This document shows positions 1 to 8,291 of a stretch of 64,000 nucleotides of DNA, one piece after another. A program made the position numbers and the translations under genes. Position 1 is the stretch's first letter; the number at the start of each line of letters is the position of its first letter. The stretch is from Micromonospora sp. MA102 (GTDB lineage Bacteria; Actinomycetota; Actinomycetes; Mycobacteriales; Micromonosporaceae): the NCBI RefSeq assembly GCF_025460765.1, contig NZ_JAMWEG010000015.1:62001-126000 (forward strand). The letters run 5' to 3'. Below the pieces are notes generated by a model. That model was not told the DNA's origin and searched no databases. It saw nothing but the letters and a program-made list of their open reading frames with translations.

Positions 1-1475
1 GTCATGTTCCACACGGCGTTGAGGTAGCCGCCCACGTTGCTGTCCCGGGTGTACCACTGCTGCTGCGAGTACGGCTGGACCACGCCGGTGACCCGGCTGT
101 CCGCGATGTAGCCGCCGCTGGCCCAGCCGTAGCCGTTCGGGGCCAGGTTGAGGTCGCCCTGGATGTCCATCCGGCGGAACGGCGCGGCCTGCGAGACGGC
201 CCACCGGGTGAACCCGGCCGACGGGAACACCTGCATGTTCGACGCCGACCGCCAGAAGTTCTGGGTAGCGTTGCCGTTGAACCAGCCGGCGTCGACGGTG
301 ACGTCCCCGTGGATCCGGACGTCGCCCGGGTTCCGGCCGAGCCCCATGATCGAGGTGTAGAAGCCGATCTGCGCGTTGATGCCCGAGTAGTCGCCCGGCT
401 TGAACATGAGGGCGTACCGCTGGGTGCCGAACTGGTTGGACTCCTGGGTCCGGAAGACCGCGTCGAGCTGGCTCTGGATGCTCGCGCTGGACATCGACGG
501 GTCGAAGGTGATGACGTTCGGCCCGAGCGAGCCGCCGCCCGGGATGGTGCCGCCGCCGGTGGTGTTCACGGTGAGCTCCCAGAGCGAGTATCCCCAGCCG
601 GTGGCGCGGGCGGTGCCGTACATCCGCACGTAGCGGCCGGAGCCGCTCACGGTGAGGGTGTCGGTCCCCCCGTCCCCGGTGGTGGTGGCGTACACGGTGG
701 TCCAGGCGGCGCCGTCGGTCGAGGTCTGGATCTGGTACGCGCGCCCGTAGGCGGCCTCCCAGCTCAGCACGACCCGGCAGAGGGTGCGGACGCTGCCGAG
801 GTCGACCTGGAGCCACTGCGGATCGCTCGCCGCGCTGGCCCACCGGGTGGTCGCGCTGCCGTCCACCGCCGCCCCGGCCGGGGTGCCGGCGTTCTCGGTG
901 GACGAGGCGGTGGCCGGGCGGCCCTGGGCCGCGTTCGTCGCGGTGTCGCAGCCGGCGCCGCCGCCGGTGACGCCGTAGACCTGGAACTCCCACAGCGAGT
1001 AGCCGTAGGCGGTGGCCCGGGTGGTGCCGGTCATCCGCACGTAGCGGCCGGTGCCGCTGACCGTGAGGTCGTCGGTGCCGCCGTCACCGGCCGCGGTGCT
1101 GAACACGGTGGTCCAGGTGACGCCGTCGGCGGAGGTCTGGATCTGGTACGCCCGGGCGTACGCCGCCTCCCAGACCAGGGTGACCCGGGAGACGGTGGCG
1201 GTGGCGCCCAGGTCGACCTGGATCCACTGGGGATCGCCGAAGGCGCTGGACCACCGGGTGCCGGTGTTGCCGTCGGTGGCGTTGCTGGCCGGTACGCCGG
1301 CGTTCTCCACCGAGGAGGCGGTGGTGGGACGCCCCTGGGAGAGCAGCGGGTCGGCGGCCCGGGCCGGGGACGGCGGTGCCACCAGGGCCACGGTGGCGAG
1401 GAGCGCGGCCAGCACGGCGAGCAGCCGGCGCAGCGGCGGGCGGGGTGGGCTGTGGTGCGGCGGGACGGGTGACAT
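1..1475 (-). CDS. Secreted protein with two discoidin (F5/8 type C) domains; 3' end outside the window
   Basis: Translation from ATG at 1475 gives a signal peptide (about residues 1-40: basic start, leucine/alanine core, ending in ARA). Two F5/8 type C (discoidin) domains follow, about residues 45-170 and 185-305, each starting with an ASS-x-ENAG motif, then WIQVDLG or WLQVDLG, and ending in RYVRM. After a Gly-rich linker a C-terminal region starts around residue 315 (NVITFDPSM) and runs off the left edge. Discoidin domains bind carbohydrate, so an extracellular polysaccharide-binding or -acting protein is likely. The C-terminal part resembles actinobacterial proteins usually named only by their F5/8 domain; I assign no enzymatic activity. 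A GGAG about 8 bases upstream of the ATG supports the start. The two discoidin copies are alike at DNA level, suggesting internal duplication. Confidence 0.8.
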   Translation of the reverse strand, partial: MSPVPPHHSPPRPPLRRLLAVLAALLATVALVAPPSPARAADPLLSQGRPTTASSVENAGVPASNATDGNTGTRWSSAFGDPQWIQVDLGATATVSRVTLVWEAAYARAYQIQTSADGVTWTTVFSTAAGDGGTDDLTVSGTGRYVRMTGTTRATAYGYSLWEFQVYGVTGGGAGCDTATNAAQGRPATASSTENAGTPAGAAVDGSATTRWASAASDPQWLQVDLGSVRTLCRVVLSWEAAYGRAYQIQTSTDGAAWTTVYATTTGDGGTDTLTVSGSGRYVRMYGTARATGWGYSLWELTVNTTGGGTIPGGGSLGPNVITFDPSMSSASIQSQLDAVFRTQESNQFGTQRYALMFKPGDYSGINAQIGFYTSIMGLGRNPGDVRIHGDVTVDAGWFNGNATQNFWRSASNMQVFPSAGFTRWAVSQAAPFRRMDIQGDLNLAPNGYGWASGGYIADSRVTGVVQPYSQQQWYTRDSNVGGYLNAVWNM

Positions 1476-1646
1476 GGGCGTCTCCGTGGCGGGGGGTGGT
1501 GGGGAGCGGAACGACAGACGGGTTACCAAGATGTTGCGGCTGCCGTTCCGCTGGACCCTTCCTCCGGACAGGGACGTGTGTCAATTCCTCGGAGCACCGG
1601 GCAGGGCTTTTTTCGCGCCTTGTGAAAAGTCCGGAACTAAGCGGGG

Positions 1647-1678
1647 GCGGCCGCCGGGAGCGCCCTCCCGGCCGCCGC
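1647..1678 (-). terminator. Hairpin downstream of the CBM2 esterase gene
   Basis: A 14-bp stem with one mismatch (1647-1660 against 1665-1678) and a 4-base loop lies 9 bases past the esterase stop codon. There is no clear U-run, which is common for high-GC actinobacterial terminators. Confidence 0.5.
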
Positions 1679-1686
1679 CGTCGGGG

Positions 1687-3021
1687 TCAGGTGACGGTGC
1701 AGGGGGCGCCGTTGAGGGTGAAGGCGGTGGGCCGCCCGGTGTTGCCGGTGTGGGTGGCCTGGAAACCGATGCTCACCGAGCCGTTCGGGGCGATGGTGCC
1801 GTTGTAGGAGACGTTGCGGGCGGTCACCGCCCCGCTGGCCGGGGCGTACGTGGCGTTCCAGCCGTTGGTGATGCTCTGCCCGCCGGGCAGGGTGAAGGCG
1901 AGGGCCCAGCCGTTGACCGCCGTGGCGGCCGTGTTGGTGATCGTCACGGACGCCGTGAGCCCGGTGTTCCACGCGTTCACCCCGTACGCGACCCGGCACC
2001 CGCCGGACGGCGGCGGCGTGCTCGGCGGCGGCGTCGTGGGCGGGGGGCTCGTCGGCGGCGGGCTGGTGGGCGGCGGACTGGTCGGCGGCGTCGTGGTGTC
2101 CAGACCGAAGAACCGCACGGCCTGGGCCGCGTCGACCGGCAGGTTGTGCGAGACGCCCTGCATGCTGATCGCCTCGACCGTCGCGGTGCCGCCGGCGCCG
2201 CCGTAGCGGGTGCGGGTGTAGCCGGCCTGCGGGCTGTCGGTGTACGTCGGCGTCTGACCCAACCCGTTCACGTCGGTCCACTGCTTGATCTCTTCGGTGA
2301 AGTTCGGGTAGCGCAGGGTCTCGTCGTTGGTCCCGTGCCAGAGCTGCATCCGGGGCCGCCGCCCGCTGTACCCCGGGTACGCGTTGCGGACCAGGTCACC
2401 CCACTGCTGCGGGGTCTTCACGACCTGGCCGTTGGCGCACTCGCTGTTCCACTCCGAGCCGTTGGTGGTGGCGAAGCAGCCGAAGGGTACTCCGGCGAAG
2501 GCCGCGCCCGCGCTGAACACGTCCGGGTAGAGCCCGAGCAGCACGTTGGTCATCATGGCGCCCGAGGAGACGCCGGTGGCGAAGATCCGGTTCGGGTCGA
2601 CGGGGTACCGCTGCCGGACGTGGTCGACCATCGACTTGATGCCGACCGGGTCGCTGCCGCCGTCGCGGCGCAGCGCCTGGGGCGAGGAGACGTCGAAGCA
2701 CTGGCTGCTGCGGGTCACCGACGGGTAGACGACAAGGTAGCCGTACCGGTCGGCCAGGGCCGCGAACTGGGTGCCGGAGTACATGGCCGGCCCGGACCCG
2801 GTGCAGTAGTGGTTGACCACGAGCAGGCCGGGCCGCGCCGCGACGGTGTCCGGGACGTACAGGTACATACGCAGGTTGCTCGGGTTGGCGCCGAAGTTGG
2901 TGACCTCGGTCAGCGCGGCGGCCGTGGCGGGGCCGGGGGCGGTGAGTGCCGCCAGGGCGGCCAGCCCGGCGGCGGCCACGGCGGCGCCGAGCAGTCTGAG
3001 TCTTCTCCTTCTGGGCAGCAT
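1687..3021 (-). CDS. Secreted PHB depolymerase/feruloyl-type esterase with C-terminal CBM2
   Basis: A 444-residue extracellular esterase of the PHB depolymerase / carbohydrate esterase 1 group (acetylxylan or feruloyl esterase-like), probably acting on plant cell-wall polymer. Residues 1-35 are a signal peptide (RRRR start, AAVAAAGLAALAAL core, ATA-A cleavage). The catalytic domain (about 36-310) carries the lipase box G-V-S-S-G with nucleophile Ser152, and a late GVSHNLP motif that should supply the catalytic His. A Pro/Thr/Ser linker with PPPTS repeats (about 312-345) leads to a CBM2-type cellulose/chitin-binding module (about 345-444) starting CRVAYGVNAW and ending near APCTVT. An AGGAG lies 6 bases before the ATG. 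It is a separate unit from the discoidin gene: the two are divided by a hairpin and about 210 bases. The substrate cannot be decided from sequence. Confidence 0.88.
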   Translation of the reverse strand: MLPRRRRLRLLGAAVAAAGLAALAALTAPGPATAAALTEVTNFGANPSNLRMYLYVPDTVAARPGLLVVNHYCTGSGPAMYSGTQFAALADRYGYLVVYPSVTRSSQCFDVSSPQALRRDGGSDPVGIKSMVDHVRQRYPVDPNRIFATGVSSGAMMTNVLLGLYPDVFSAGAAFAGVPFGCFATTNGSEWNSECANGQVVKTPQQWGDLVRNAYPGYSGRRPRMQLWHGTNDETLRYPNFTEEIKQWTDVNGLGQTPTYTDSPQAGYTRTRYGGAGGTATVEAISMQGVSHNLPVDAAQAVRFFGLDTTTPPTSPPPTSPPPTSPPPTTPPPSTPPPSGGCRVAYGVNAWNTGLTASVTITNTAATAVNGWALAFTLPGGQSITNGWNATYAPASGAVTARNVSYNGTIAPNGSVSIGFQATHTGNTGRPTAFTLNGAPCTVT

Positions 3022-3229
3022 GGCATCTCCTGAGGTGGTGGGGACGCCGCGCAGGGCAGGTGCGCCCGCGGCGTGCTCGCCGGCGAGGCGCCTTCGACGG
3101 CGGCCCGGACCCTCGGAGACGAGATAGACGACCGCGAATCAAGGCGGTCCGAATCGGAGTTTAGGGCGCGGCCGGATGGCCCACAACAACTTCCGGAAGT
3201 CCTCCGGCCGGCCGGCGGCCGGGATTCGG

Positions 3230-3820
3230 TCAGGCCGGAATCAGGTCGGCGAGAAAGCGGTCGAGCAGGGCCACCTGCCGGTGGGCCGGAAACGCCGCCG
3301 GGTCGAAGAGCGCCTGGACGACCAGGCCGTGCGCGAAGGCCGCGCAGGTGGCCACCAGGTCGTCGGGGTCGGCGCCCGGTCCGGTCGGCGCCCCGCGGAG
3401 CGCGGCGTCCACATGGGCGCGCAGCCGCGCCCGCCACCGGTCGTAGCGGCGGCGCTGATCGGCCGTGAACTCCTCGTCGGCCAGGGCGCCGTCCCAGTAG
3501 CTGACCCAGACCCGGCTCATCACGGTCGCCTCGTCCGTCAGCGGCAGCACGTCGAGCAGGGCGGCCCGCAGCGCGGACCGGCCCTCCCCCGCCGCGGCGT
3601 GGCGGTCCCGCGCGTCGGTGTGCCGCTCGGCCACGTCGACGGCGTGCCGCACCAGCGCCCGCTTGTTCGGGAAGTAGTGGGTCAGCAGGCCGGTGGAGAC
3701 CCCCATCTCGGTGGCGACCGCGCGCAGGGTCAGCCCGCCGAAACCGCGGGCGGCCAGCACCCGCCAGACCGCCGCCGAGACGTCGGCGCGGCGGGCGTCG
3801 TGGTCACCTCGTGCCGGCAT
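3230..3820 (-). CDS. TetR family transcriptional regulator
   Basis: A 196-residue TetR-type repressor with an N-terminal helix-turn-helix: VWRVLAARGFGGLTLRAVA, then MGVSTGLLTHYFPNKRALV, the usual recognition-helix pattern. The C-terminal ligand domain ends at DLIPA. The start is placed at the ATG at 3820 (MPARGDH); the reading frame is open to 3856 but that extension would run across the divergent promoter. It is divergent from an acetyltransferase gene starting at 3868, and a TetR-operator-like palindrome lies between them, so it probably represses itself and that neighbour. The inducer is unknown. Confidence 0.85.
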   Translation of the reverse strand: MPARGDHDARRADVSAAVWRVLAARGFGGLTLRAVATEMGVSTGLLTHYFPNKRALVRHAVDVAERHTDARDRHAAAGEGRSALRAALLDVLPLTDEATVMSRVWVSYWDGALADEEFTADQRRRYDRWRARLRAHVDAALRGAPTGPGADPDDLVATCAAFAHGLVVQALFDPAAFPAHRQVALLDRFLADLIPA

Positions 3821-3837
3821 GGGGGCTAGAGTACATA

Positions 3838-3850
3838 ACAAACGTTCGGT
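3838..3850. promoter_or_regulatory. Putative TetR operator in the divergent promoter
   Basis: The 47-base gap between the tetR and GNAT start codons holds ACAAACGTTCGGT, an imperfect palindrome centred on AACGTT (8 of 10 central positions symmetric) and bracketed by two GTAC tetramers at 3831 and 3849. Position and symmetry suit a TetR-family operator controlling both genes. Confidence 0.5.
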
Positions 3851-3867
3851 ACGCACTTTGGAGCGCC

Positions 3868-4431
3868 ATGTTCTCCCTTTCCCTCACCGACCGGGCCACC
3901 CTGCACCCGCTCGCCCCGTGGCAGGCCGCGGAGTTCGCCGACTTCGTCGCGCGCACCCGCACCCACCTCGCGCCCTGGCTGCCCTGGGCGCACACGATCA
4001 CCGACACCGACACCGCCCGCGCCTTCCTCCAGCGCTACGCCGACGCCCAGGCCCGCGACGCCGGCTCCATCCACGGCATCCGGCTGGACGGCAAGCTGGT
4101 CGGCGGCACCCTGTTCCGCACCTTCGACGCCGCGGCCGGAGTCTGCGAGATCGGGGTCTGGCTCGGGCCGGAGGCCGAGGGGCACGGGCTGGTGACCCGG
4201 GCCGCCCAGCGCATGATCGACTGGGCTCTCGGCGAGCGTGGCCTGGCCCGGGTGGAGTGGCGGACCGTGCCGCACAACGCGCGCAGCCGGGCGGTGGCGC
4301 GGCGGCTGGGCATGACCCGGGAGGGCGTGCTGCGCTCGGCGTTCCCGTTCCTCGGCGAGCGGGTCGACATCGAGCTCTGGTCGCTGCTGGCGGCCGAGTG
4401 GCGGCCGGCCGGGCCGGCGACCGGCGCCTAG
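3868..4431 (+). CDS. GNAT acetyltransferase, RimJ/RimL type
   Basis: A 187-residue GNAT N-acetyltransferase like the enzymes that acetylate ribosomal-protein N-termini or small amines from acetyl-CoA. Family signs are the start LHPLAPWQAAEFADFV, the strand IGVWLGPEAEGHGLVTRAA around the acetyl-CoA pyrophosphate loop (the usual R-x-x-G-x-G/A is partly degenerate), and the late RVEWRTVPHNARSRAVARRLG motif typical of RimJ/RimL. The ATG at 3868 has GGAG 5 bases upstream; the frame is open further upstream but would overlap the divergent tetR promoter. Probably controlled by the divergent TetR. Substrate unknown. Confidence 0.85.
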   Translation: MFSLSLTDRATLHPLAPWQAAEFADFVARTRTHLAPWLPWAHTITDTDTARAFLQRYADAQARDAGSIHGIRLDGKLVGGTLFRTFDAAAGVCEIGVWLGPEAEGHGLVTRAAQRMIDWALGERGLARVEWRTVPHNARSRAVARRLGMTREGVLRSAFPFLGERVDIELWSLLAAEWRPAGPATGA

Positions 4432-4450
4432 GCCGACTCTCGGGGTTGGG

Positions 4451-4492
4451 GCTCGTCTGATCCGCCGTCGGCGGGTCCCTGCCAGACAGAGC
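4451..4492. terminator. Bidirectional hairpin between convergent GNAT and MarR genes
   Basis: GCTCGTCTG pairs with CAGACAGAGC (one bulged A), and a nested CCGCCG/CGGCGG stem lies inside. It sits between the GNAT stop (4431) and the MarR stop (4519), a suitable place for a shared terminator. Confidence 0.5.
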
Positions 4493-4518
4493 GGGCCCCC
4501 ACACGCCGAGCCGTCGGG

Positions 4519-4944
4519 TCAGCGGATGAGGGCGCGGGTGAGGAGGTGCTGCAGGGCGTCCTGCTCTTCGGGGGCGAGAGGGGACAGAGGGGAGTCTTCG
4601 GAGAGCAGCTCGAGGAGGCGTTCGCGCAGTTCGGTGCCCTTGGGGGTCAGGACGAGCTGCTTGGCGCGTCGGTCGCCGGGGTGTGGATGGCGTTCCAGGT
4701 AGCCCTGCTCTTCGAGGCGATCGGCGAGGAAGGTGACGTTGGAAGGCTCGCAGCTCATCCGTTCGGCGAGTTCGCGCAGGGTCATGGGGCCGGTCAGCTC
4801 GCGCAGCGCGGTGCCCTGCGAGGCGGTGAGACCGAGGGTGGCCGCCCGGACCCGAAGGTGGGCTTCGATGTGATTGGCCAGGTCCTTGACCAGCCCGCAC
4901 AGCTGGCGATCGCCGTCGGCTGGGGTCTCACGCTCAGTGGCCAT
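4519..4944 (-). CDS. MarR family transcriptional regulator
   Basis: A 141-residue MarR-type winged-helix regulator. The core LGLTASQGTALRELTGPMTLRELAERMSCEPSNV is the HTH, followed by the wing (GYLERHPHPGDRRAKQLVLT) with the conserved D-x-R. It is divergent from the MBL hydrolase and aldo-keto reductase genes, and palindromic sequence fills the gap, so it is the likely regulator of that pair. No convincing ribosome binding site precedes the ATG. MarR proteins of this layout often sense oxidants or phenolic compounds; no ligand can be read here. Confidence 0.87.
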   Translation of the reverse strand: MATERETPADGDRQLCGLVKDLANHIEAHLRVRAATLGLTASQGTALRELTGPMTLRELAERMSCEPSNVTFLADRLEEQGYLERHPHPGDRRAKQLVLTPKGTELRERLLELLSEDSPLSPLAPEEQDALQHLLTRALIR

Positions 4945-4971
4945 GGCAACAGTCTACTGCAGCTCACATAG

Positions 4972-5000
4972 TTGCAGTTAGAGCTGTTCTAGTTATAACT
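4972..5000 (+). promoter_or_regulatory. Promoter with MarR-type operator upstream of the MBL-AKR pair
   Basis: TTGCAG (4972-4977) and TATAAC (4994-4999) with a 16-base spacer make a good sigma-70-like promoter, notable in this GC-rich window. The -10 lies inside a perfect 10-bp palindrome, AGTTATAACT (4991-5000), and a second inverted repeat CTGCA-N11-TGCAG sits at 4957-4977. Both are candidate MarR sites; binding there would block RNA polymerase. Confidence 0.6.
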
Positions 5001-5054
5001 TCCAGTCGGCACCGCCGCCCGGCGGCGCCTTCTCGAAGCAAGAGGTAGGACCAT

Positions 5055-5948
5055 ATGGCCACGACGACCGGTTTCGACCGCGTACGGCTGACCAGCGCAC
5101 CGCGCGTTCGTTCGCTCCGCCTGGGTGAACTGAAGATCACCTACGTCCCGGACGGGCTGGCTCTGTGCAAACCGCGGGGCTGGCTGCCCGCCGCCACCGA
5201 CGCCGACTGGGCGGCCAACCGCGATCATCTCGACGACGGCGGTTTCCTGCCCGCAGCCATCGGCGGGCTGCTGGTCGAGCGCGGTGACCGGGCCCTGCTC
5301 ATCGACACCGGGTTCGGACCCGAGTCCCACCCCGACGACCCGGCCAACCCGATGCTGGGCAGCATCCACGGCGGTGAACTGCTGGACGGCCTGCGGCGGC
5401 TGGGCCGGGAGCCGCGCCAGATCGAGGCCGTCGCCATCACCCACCTGCACCTCGACCACCTGGGCTGGGCCTGGAGCAACGAGCCTGGCACCGACGCGCC
5501 GCCGTTCGCGCACGCCACCCACTTCGTCGCGGCACCCGAGTGGGAGCGGCGCGCCCTGGCCGCCGAGGGCGGGGCGACCGAGGAACGTCTGGCCGCCTTC
5601 GCGCCCCGCGTCCGGATGGCCGAGGACGGCGAGGAGATCTTCCCCGGCGTGCGGGCCTCGTTCTCGGTCGGACACACCGTCGGCCACACCACGTACACCA
5701 TCACCGACGGCGACCAGCGGCTCATCGCGTTCGGTGACGCCATGCACGCGCCGGTCCAGGTCACCCACCCCGAGTGGGGCTGTGGGATCGACCACGACCC
5801 CGCCGAAGCCGGCGAGTACCGCCGCCGCCTGGTCCAGGAGCTGAGCCGTCCCGACACCATCGGCTACGGCTGCCACTTCGCCGACGTGGTCTTCGGACGC
5901 GCCGAGCGCCGCCCCGACGGCCGGTTCACCTGGATCCCCGTCGCCTGA
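5055..5948 (+). CDS. MBL-fold metallo-hydrolase
   Basis: A 297-residue metallo-beta-lactamase-fold hydrolase without a signal peptide. The metal site is clear: THLHLDHLG (His130, His132, Asp134, His135), HTVGH further on, and FGDAMH supplying the bridging Asp. The layout resembles cytoplasmic lactonases or related hydrolases, and the DTGFGP stretch after the first strand fits. ATG at 5055 with AGAGGTAGGA upstream. First gene of a probable two-gene unit with the aldo-keto reductase (79-base gap), under the divergent MarR. Quorum-lactone hydrolysis is possible but unproven. Confidence 0.85.
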   Translation: MATTTGFDRVRLTSAPRVRSLRLGELKITYVPDGLALCKPRGWLPAATDADWAANRDHLDDGGFLPAAIGGLLVERGDRALLIDTGFGPESHPDDPANPMLGSIHGGELLDGLRRLGREPRQIEAVAITHLHLDHLGWAWSNEPGTDAPPFAHATHFVAAPEWERRALAAEGGATEERLAAFAPRVRMAEDGEEIFPGVRASFSVGHTVGHTTYTITDGDQRLIAFGDAMHAPVQVTHPEWGCGIDHDPAEAGEYRRRLVQELSRPDTIGYGCHFADVVFGRAERRPDGRFTWIPVA

Positions 5949-6027
5949 CCGTCCCACCCGGTGGTTGCGGCGCAGCGTTCGCAGTGCCAGCAACTCGTAC
6001 GAATTGCCAGCGAAACGGAGAACTGTC

Positions 6028-7005
6028 ATGAAGCACATCAAGCTGGGGGACCTGGACGTCTCCCGTATCGGTCTGGGCCTGGTATCGATGTCCTACGCCT
6101 ACACGGGAGCCGGCACGGACGACGCCGAGTCGATCCGCACCATCCACCGGGCCCTGGACCTGGGCGTCACTTTCCTCGACACCGCCGAGGTCTACGGCCC
6201 CTACATCAACGAGGAACTCCTCGGCAAGGCGCTCAAGGGCCGCCGCGACCAGGCCGTGGTGGCGACGAAGTTCGGCATGATCTCGCACGCGGGCGGCGGG
6301 GCGGGGCAACTGGACAGCAGCCCGGCCAACATCCGCACCTCCGTGGAAGGCTCGCTCAAGCGGCTGGGCACCGACTACATCGACCTGTACTACCAGCACC
6401 GAGTCGACCCGAACACGCCCATCGAGGACACCGTCGGGACGCTGGCCGAACTGATCAGCGAGGGCAAGATCCGCCACATCGGCCTGTCCGAGGCCGGACC
6501 GGAGACGATCCGCCGCGCCCACGCCGTGCATCCCATCGCTGCCGTCCAGTCGGAGTACTCCCTGTGGACCCGGCACCCGGAGGCACAGGTGCTGCCCCTG
6601 CTGCGCGAGCTGAACATCGGCTTCGTGCCCTACTCGCCCCTGGGACGCGGATTCCTCACCGGGCAGATCCGCTCGACCAGCGGCTTCGACGAGACCGACC
6701 TGCGGAAGAACAACCCGCGCTTCACGGGCGAGAACTTCCAGCGCAACCTGCGGCTCGCAGACGAGGTCCAGGCCGTTGCCGCCGAAGCGGGGGTCACCGC
6801 GGCGCAGGTCGCACTGGCCTGGCTGCTGACCCGAGGCGACGACATCGCCCCGATCCCCGGCACCAAGCGCGTGGCACGCGTCGAGGAGAACAGTGCCGCC
6901 GACGCCGTGGAGCTGACCGCCGAGCAGATCGAGAAGCTCGACAACCTTCCTCCCGCTGTCGGCGACACCCACGACGAAGCCGCGATGCGCCTGCTGGAGC
7001 GCTGA
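6028..7005 (+). CDS. Aldo/keto reductase
   Basis: A 325-residue NADPH-dependent aldo-keto reductase with a TIM-barrel fold. The catalytic tetrad is visible: Asp51 (FLDTAEVYG), Tyr56, Lys81 (VVATKFG) and His in YYQHRVD. The C-terminal cofactor-binding segment PIPGTKRVARVEEN is standard. The length and the YGPYINEELLGKAL signature match the AKR13-like group that reduces aldehydes, methylglyoxal or quinones. GGAG lies 8 bases before the ATG. Co-directional with the MBL gene and presumably co-transcribed as a MarR-controlled detoxification pair; substrate unknown. Confidence 0.9.
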   Translation: MKHIKLGDLDVSRIGLGLVSMSYAYTGAGTDDAESIRTIHRALDLGVTFLDTAEVYGPYINEELLGKALKGRRDQAVVATKFGMISHAGGGAGQLDSSPANIRTSVEGSLKRLGTDYIDLYYQHRVDPNTPIEDTVGTLAELISEGKIRHIGLSEAGPETIRRAHAVHPIAAVQSEYSLWTRHPEAQVLPLLRELNIGFVPYSPLGRGFLTGQIRSTSGFDETDLRKNNPRFTGENFQRNLRLADEVQAVAAEAGVTAAQVALAWLLTRGDDIAPIPGTKRVARVEENSAADAVELTAEQIEKLDNLPPAVGDTHDEAAMRLLER

Positions 7006-7023
7006 CCCCAGCCCCGGCGGTGA

Positions 7024-7066
7024 CCGCACACCCACGAACGGCCCCTCGCCGCCCGTGGGTGTGCGG
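7024..7066 (+). terminator. Perfect 13-bp hairpin after the aldo-keto reductase
   Basis: CCGCACACCCACG (7024-7036) and its exact complement at 7054-7066, with a 17-base loop, starting 18 bases past the stop codon. Strong candidate terminator without an obvious U-run. Confidence 0.65.
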
Positions 7067-7138
7067 CCACGCCCCAGCGGCTCTGACCGACAACGTTCCA
7101 GCCGGTCGAGCCGGGCGAACACCTCGTCGAGCGGTTCC

Positions 7139-7183
7139 GTGCGCAGCGTGCAGACACCGCCACTGGGTCTGCACGCTGCGCAC
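7139..7183. terminator. Perfect 17-bp inverted repeat between convergent genes
   Basis: GTGCGCAGCGTGCAGAC (7139-7155) is matched exactly by its complement at 7167-7183 with an 11-base loop. It lies between the aldo-keto reductase (+) and the dehydrogenase (-) and can act as terminator for the latter. The perfect long stem is unusual and could instead be an element remnant. Confidence 0.55.
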
Positions 7184-7239
7184 CACGGGCCCGGCGGCCT
7201 CCAGGACACCTTCCCCGGCCGGGACCGGAGTCGGATGAG

Positions 7240-8193
7240 TCAGGTCAGCACCCGGGTCGGGCTGCCGTCGAGGAAGGCGCCGATGTCATCCACGGCGTCC
7301 CGGAAGAACGTCGCGTAGTTCAGCTCGCTGACATAGCCGAGGTGCGGCGTGGCCAGCACGTTCGGCAGCGTACGGAACTCATGGCGGGCGGGCAGCGGTT
7401 CCTCGTCGAACACGTCCAGCCCGGCCCCGGCGATCCGCCCCTCGCGCAGCGCGGACGCCAGGGCGGACTGGTCGACGATCGCGGCCCGCGAGGTGTTGAC
7501 GAGGTAGGCGGTGGGCTTCATCCGCACGAGTTCCCGCGCGCCGACGAGCCCGCGGGTCCGGTCGCTGAGCACGAGGTGAACGGAGACGACGTCGGAGCCG
7601 GCGAGCAGGGCGTCCAGGCCTGGGGCCAGCCGCGCGCCGCCCTCCTCGGCCCGCTCACGCGTCAGGTTCTGGCTCCAGGCCAGCACCTCCATGCCGAACG
7701 CCCGGCCGATCGCCGCCACCTGCGACCCGATCCTGCCCAGGCCGAGCAGCCCGAGGGTACGTCCGTGCAGGTCGGTGCCGAGGGTCTGCTGCCAGGGCCC
7801 GTCGGTGCGCAGCGCGGTCGCCTCGGGCACCAGGTGGCGTGCCAGGCCGAGGATCAGCGCCCACGTCAGCTCGACCGTCGAGGTCGAGCCGCCGCCCGTG
7901 CCGCACACCGTGACGCCGTGCGCCCGCGCCGCCGCCAGGTCGATGGCGGCGTTGCTCATGCCGGTGGTGACGAGCAGCCGCAGGTGGGGCAACCTGTCGA
8001 ACACCTCGGCGGGAAACGGCGTGCGTTCCCTCATGGCGACGACGATCTCGCAGTCGTGGATGGCCGCCACGAGCTCGTCGGCGCTGGTGAAGTGCTCGCG
8101 GAAGCTGGTGGCCCGGACCCGGGACCAGTCCGCCAGGCCGAGTGCCACCCCCTGGTAGTCGTCCAGCACGGCGCAGCGCACATCAGTTGACAT
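7240..8193 (-). CDS. D-2-hydroxyacid dehydrogenase family protein
   Basis: A 317-residue NAD-dependent D-isomer 2-hydroxyacid dehydrogenase. The Rossmann loop is GLLGLGRIGSQVAAIGRAFG, followed by the catalytic region VNTSRAAIVDQSAL (Arg), FDEEPLP (Glu) and TPHLGYVS (His). It could act on glyoxylate, hydroxypyruvate or a 2-oxoacid; the specificity is not readable. Start chosen at ATG 8193: TACGAT lies 8 bases upstream like a -10 box for a leaderless transcript, and there is no Shine-Dalgarno. An in-frame GTG at 8220 would add nine residues and also lacks one. Single-gene unit. Confidence 0.88.
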   Translation of the reverse strand: MSTDVRCAVLDDYQGVALGLADWSRVRATSFREHFTSADELVAAIHDCEIVVAMRERTPFPAEVFDRLPHLRLLVTTGMSNAAIDLAAARAHGVTVCGTGGGSTSTVELTWALILGLARHLVPEATALRTDGPWQQTLGTDLHGRTLGLLGLGRIGSQVAAIGRAFGMEVLAWSQNLTRERAEEGGARLAPGLDALLAGSDVVSVHLVLSDRTRGLVGARELVRMKPTAYLVNTSRAAIVDQSALASALREGRIAGAGLDVFDEEPLPARHEFRTLPNVLATPHLGYVSELNYATFFRDAVDDIGAFLDGSPTRVLT

Positions 8194-8291
8194 GACAAAC
8201 AATCGTACGGTCCCGATCACCAGCTCATCGCTACTTCGCGGCTGCAGTCAACGCTTGGCCACAGGACGCCGGACACGATCGGAAGGCGGGC

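Noticed and set aside
2019..2090. Short tandem repeats in the esterase gene as a possible repeat array
   Set aside because: They encode the Pro/Thr/Ser linker between the catalytic and CBM2 domains; ordinary for secreted CAZymes.
309..3033. Long plus-strand open frames over the discoidin and esterase genes
   Set aside because: Arg/Gly/Pro-rich translations without domains or ribosome sites; mirror frames of the minus-strand secreted genes, which have signal peptides and recognisable domains.
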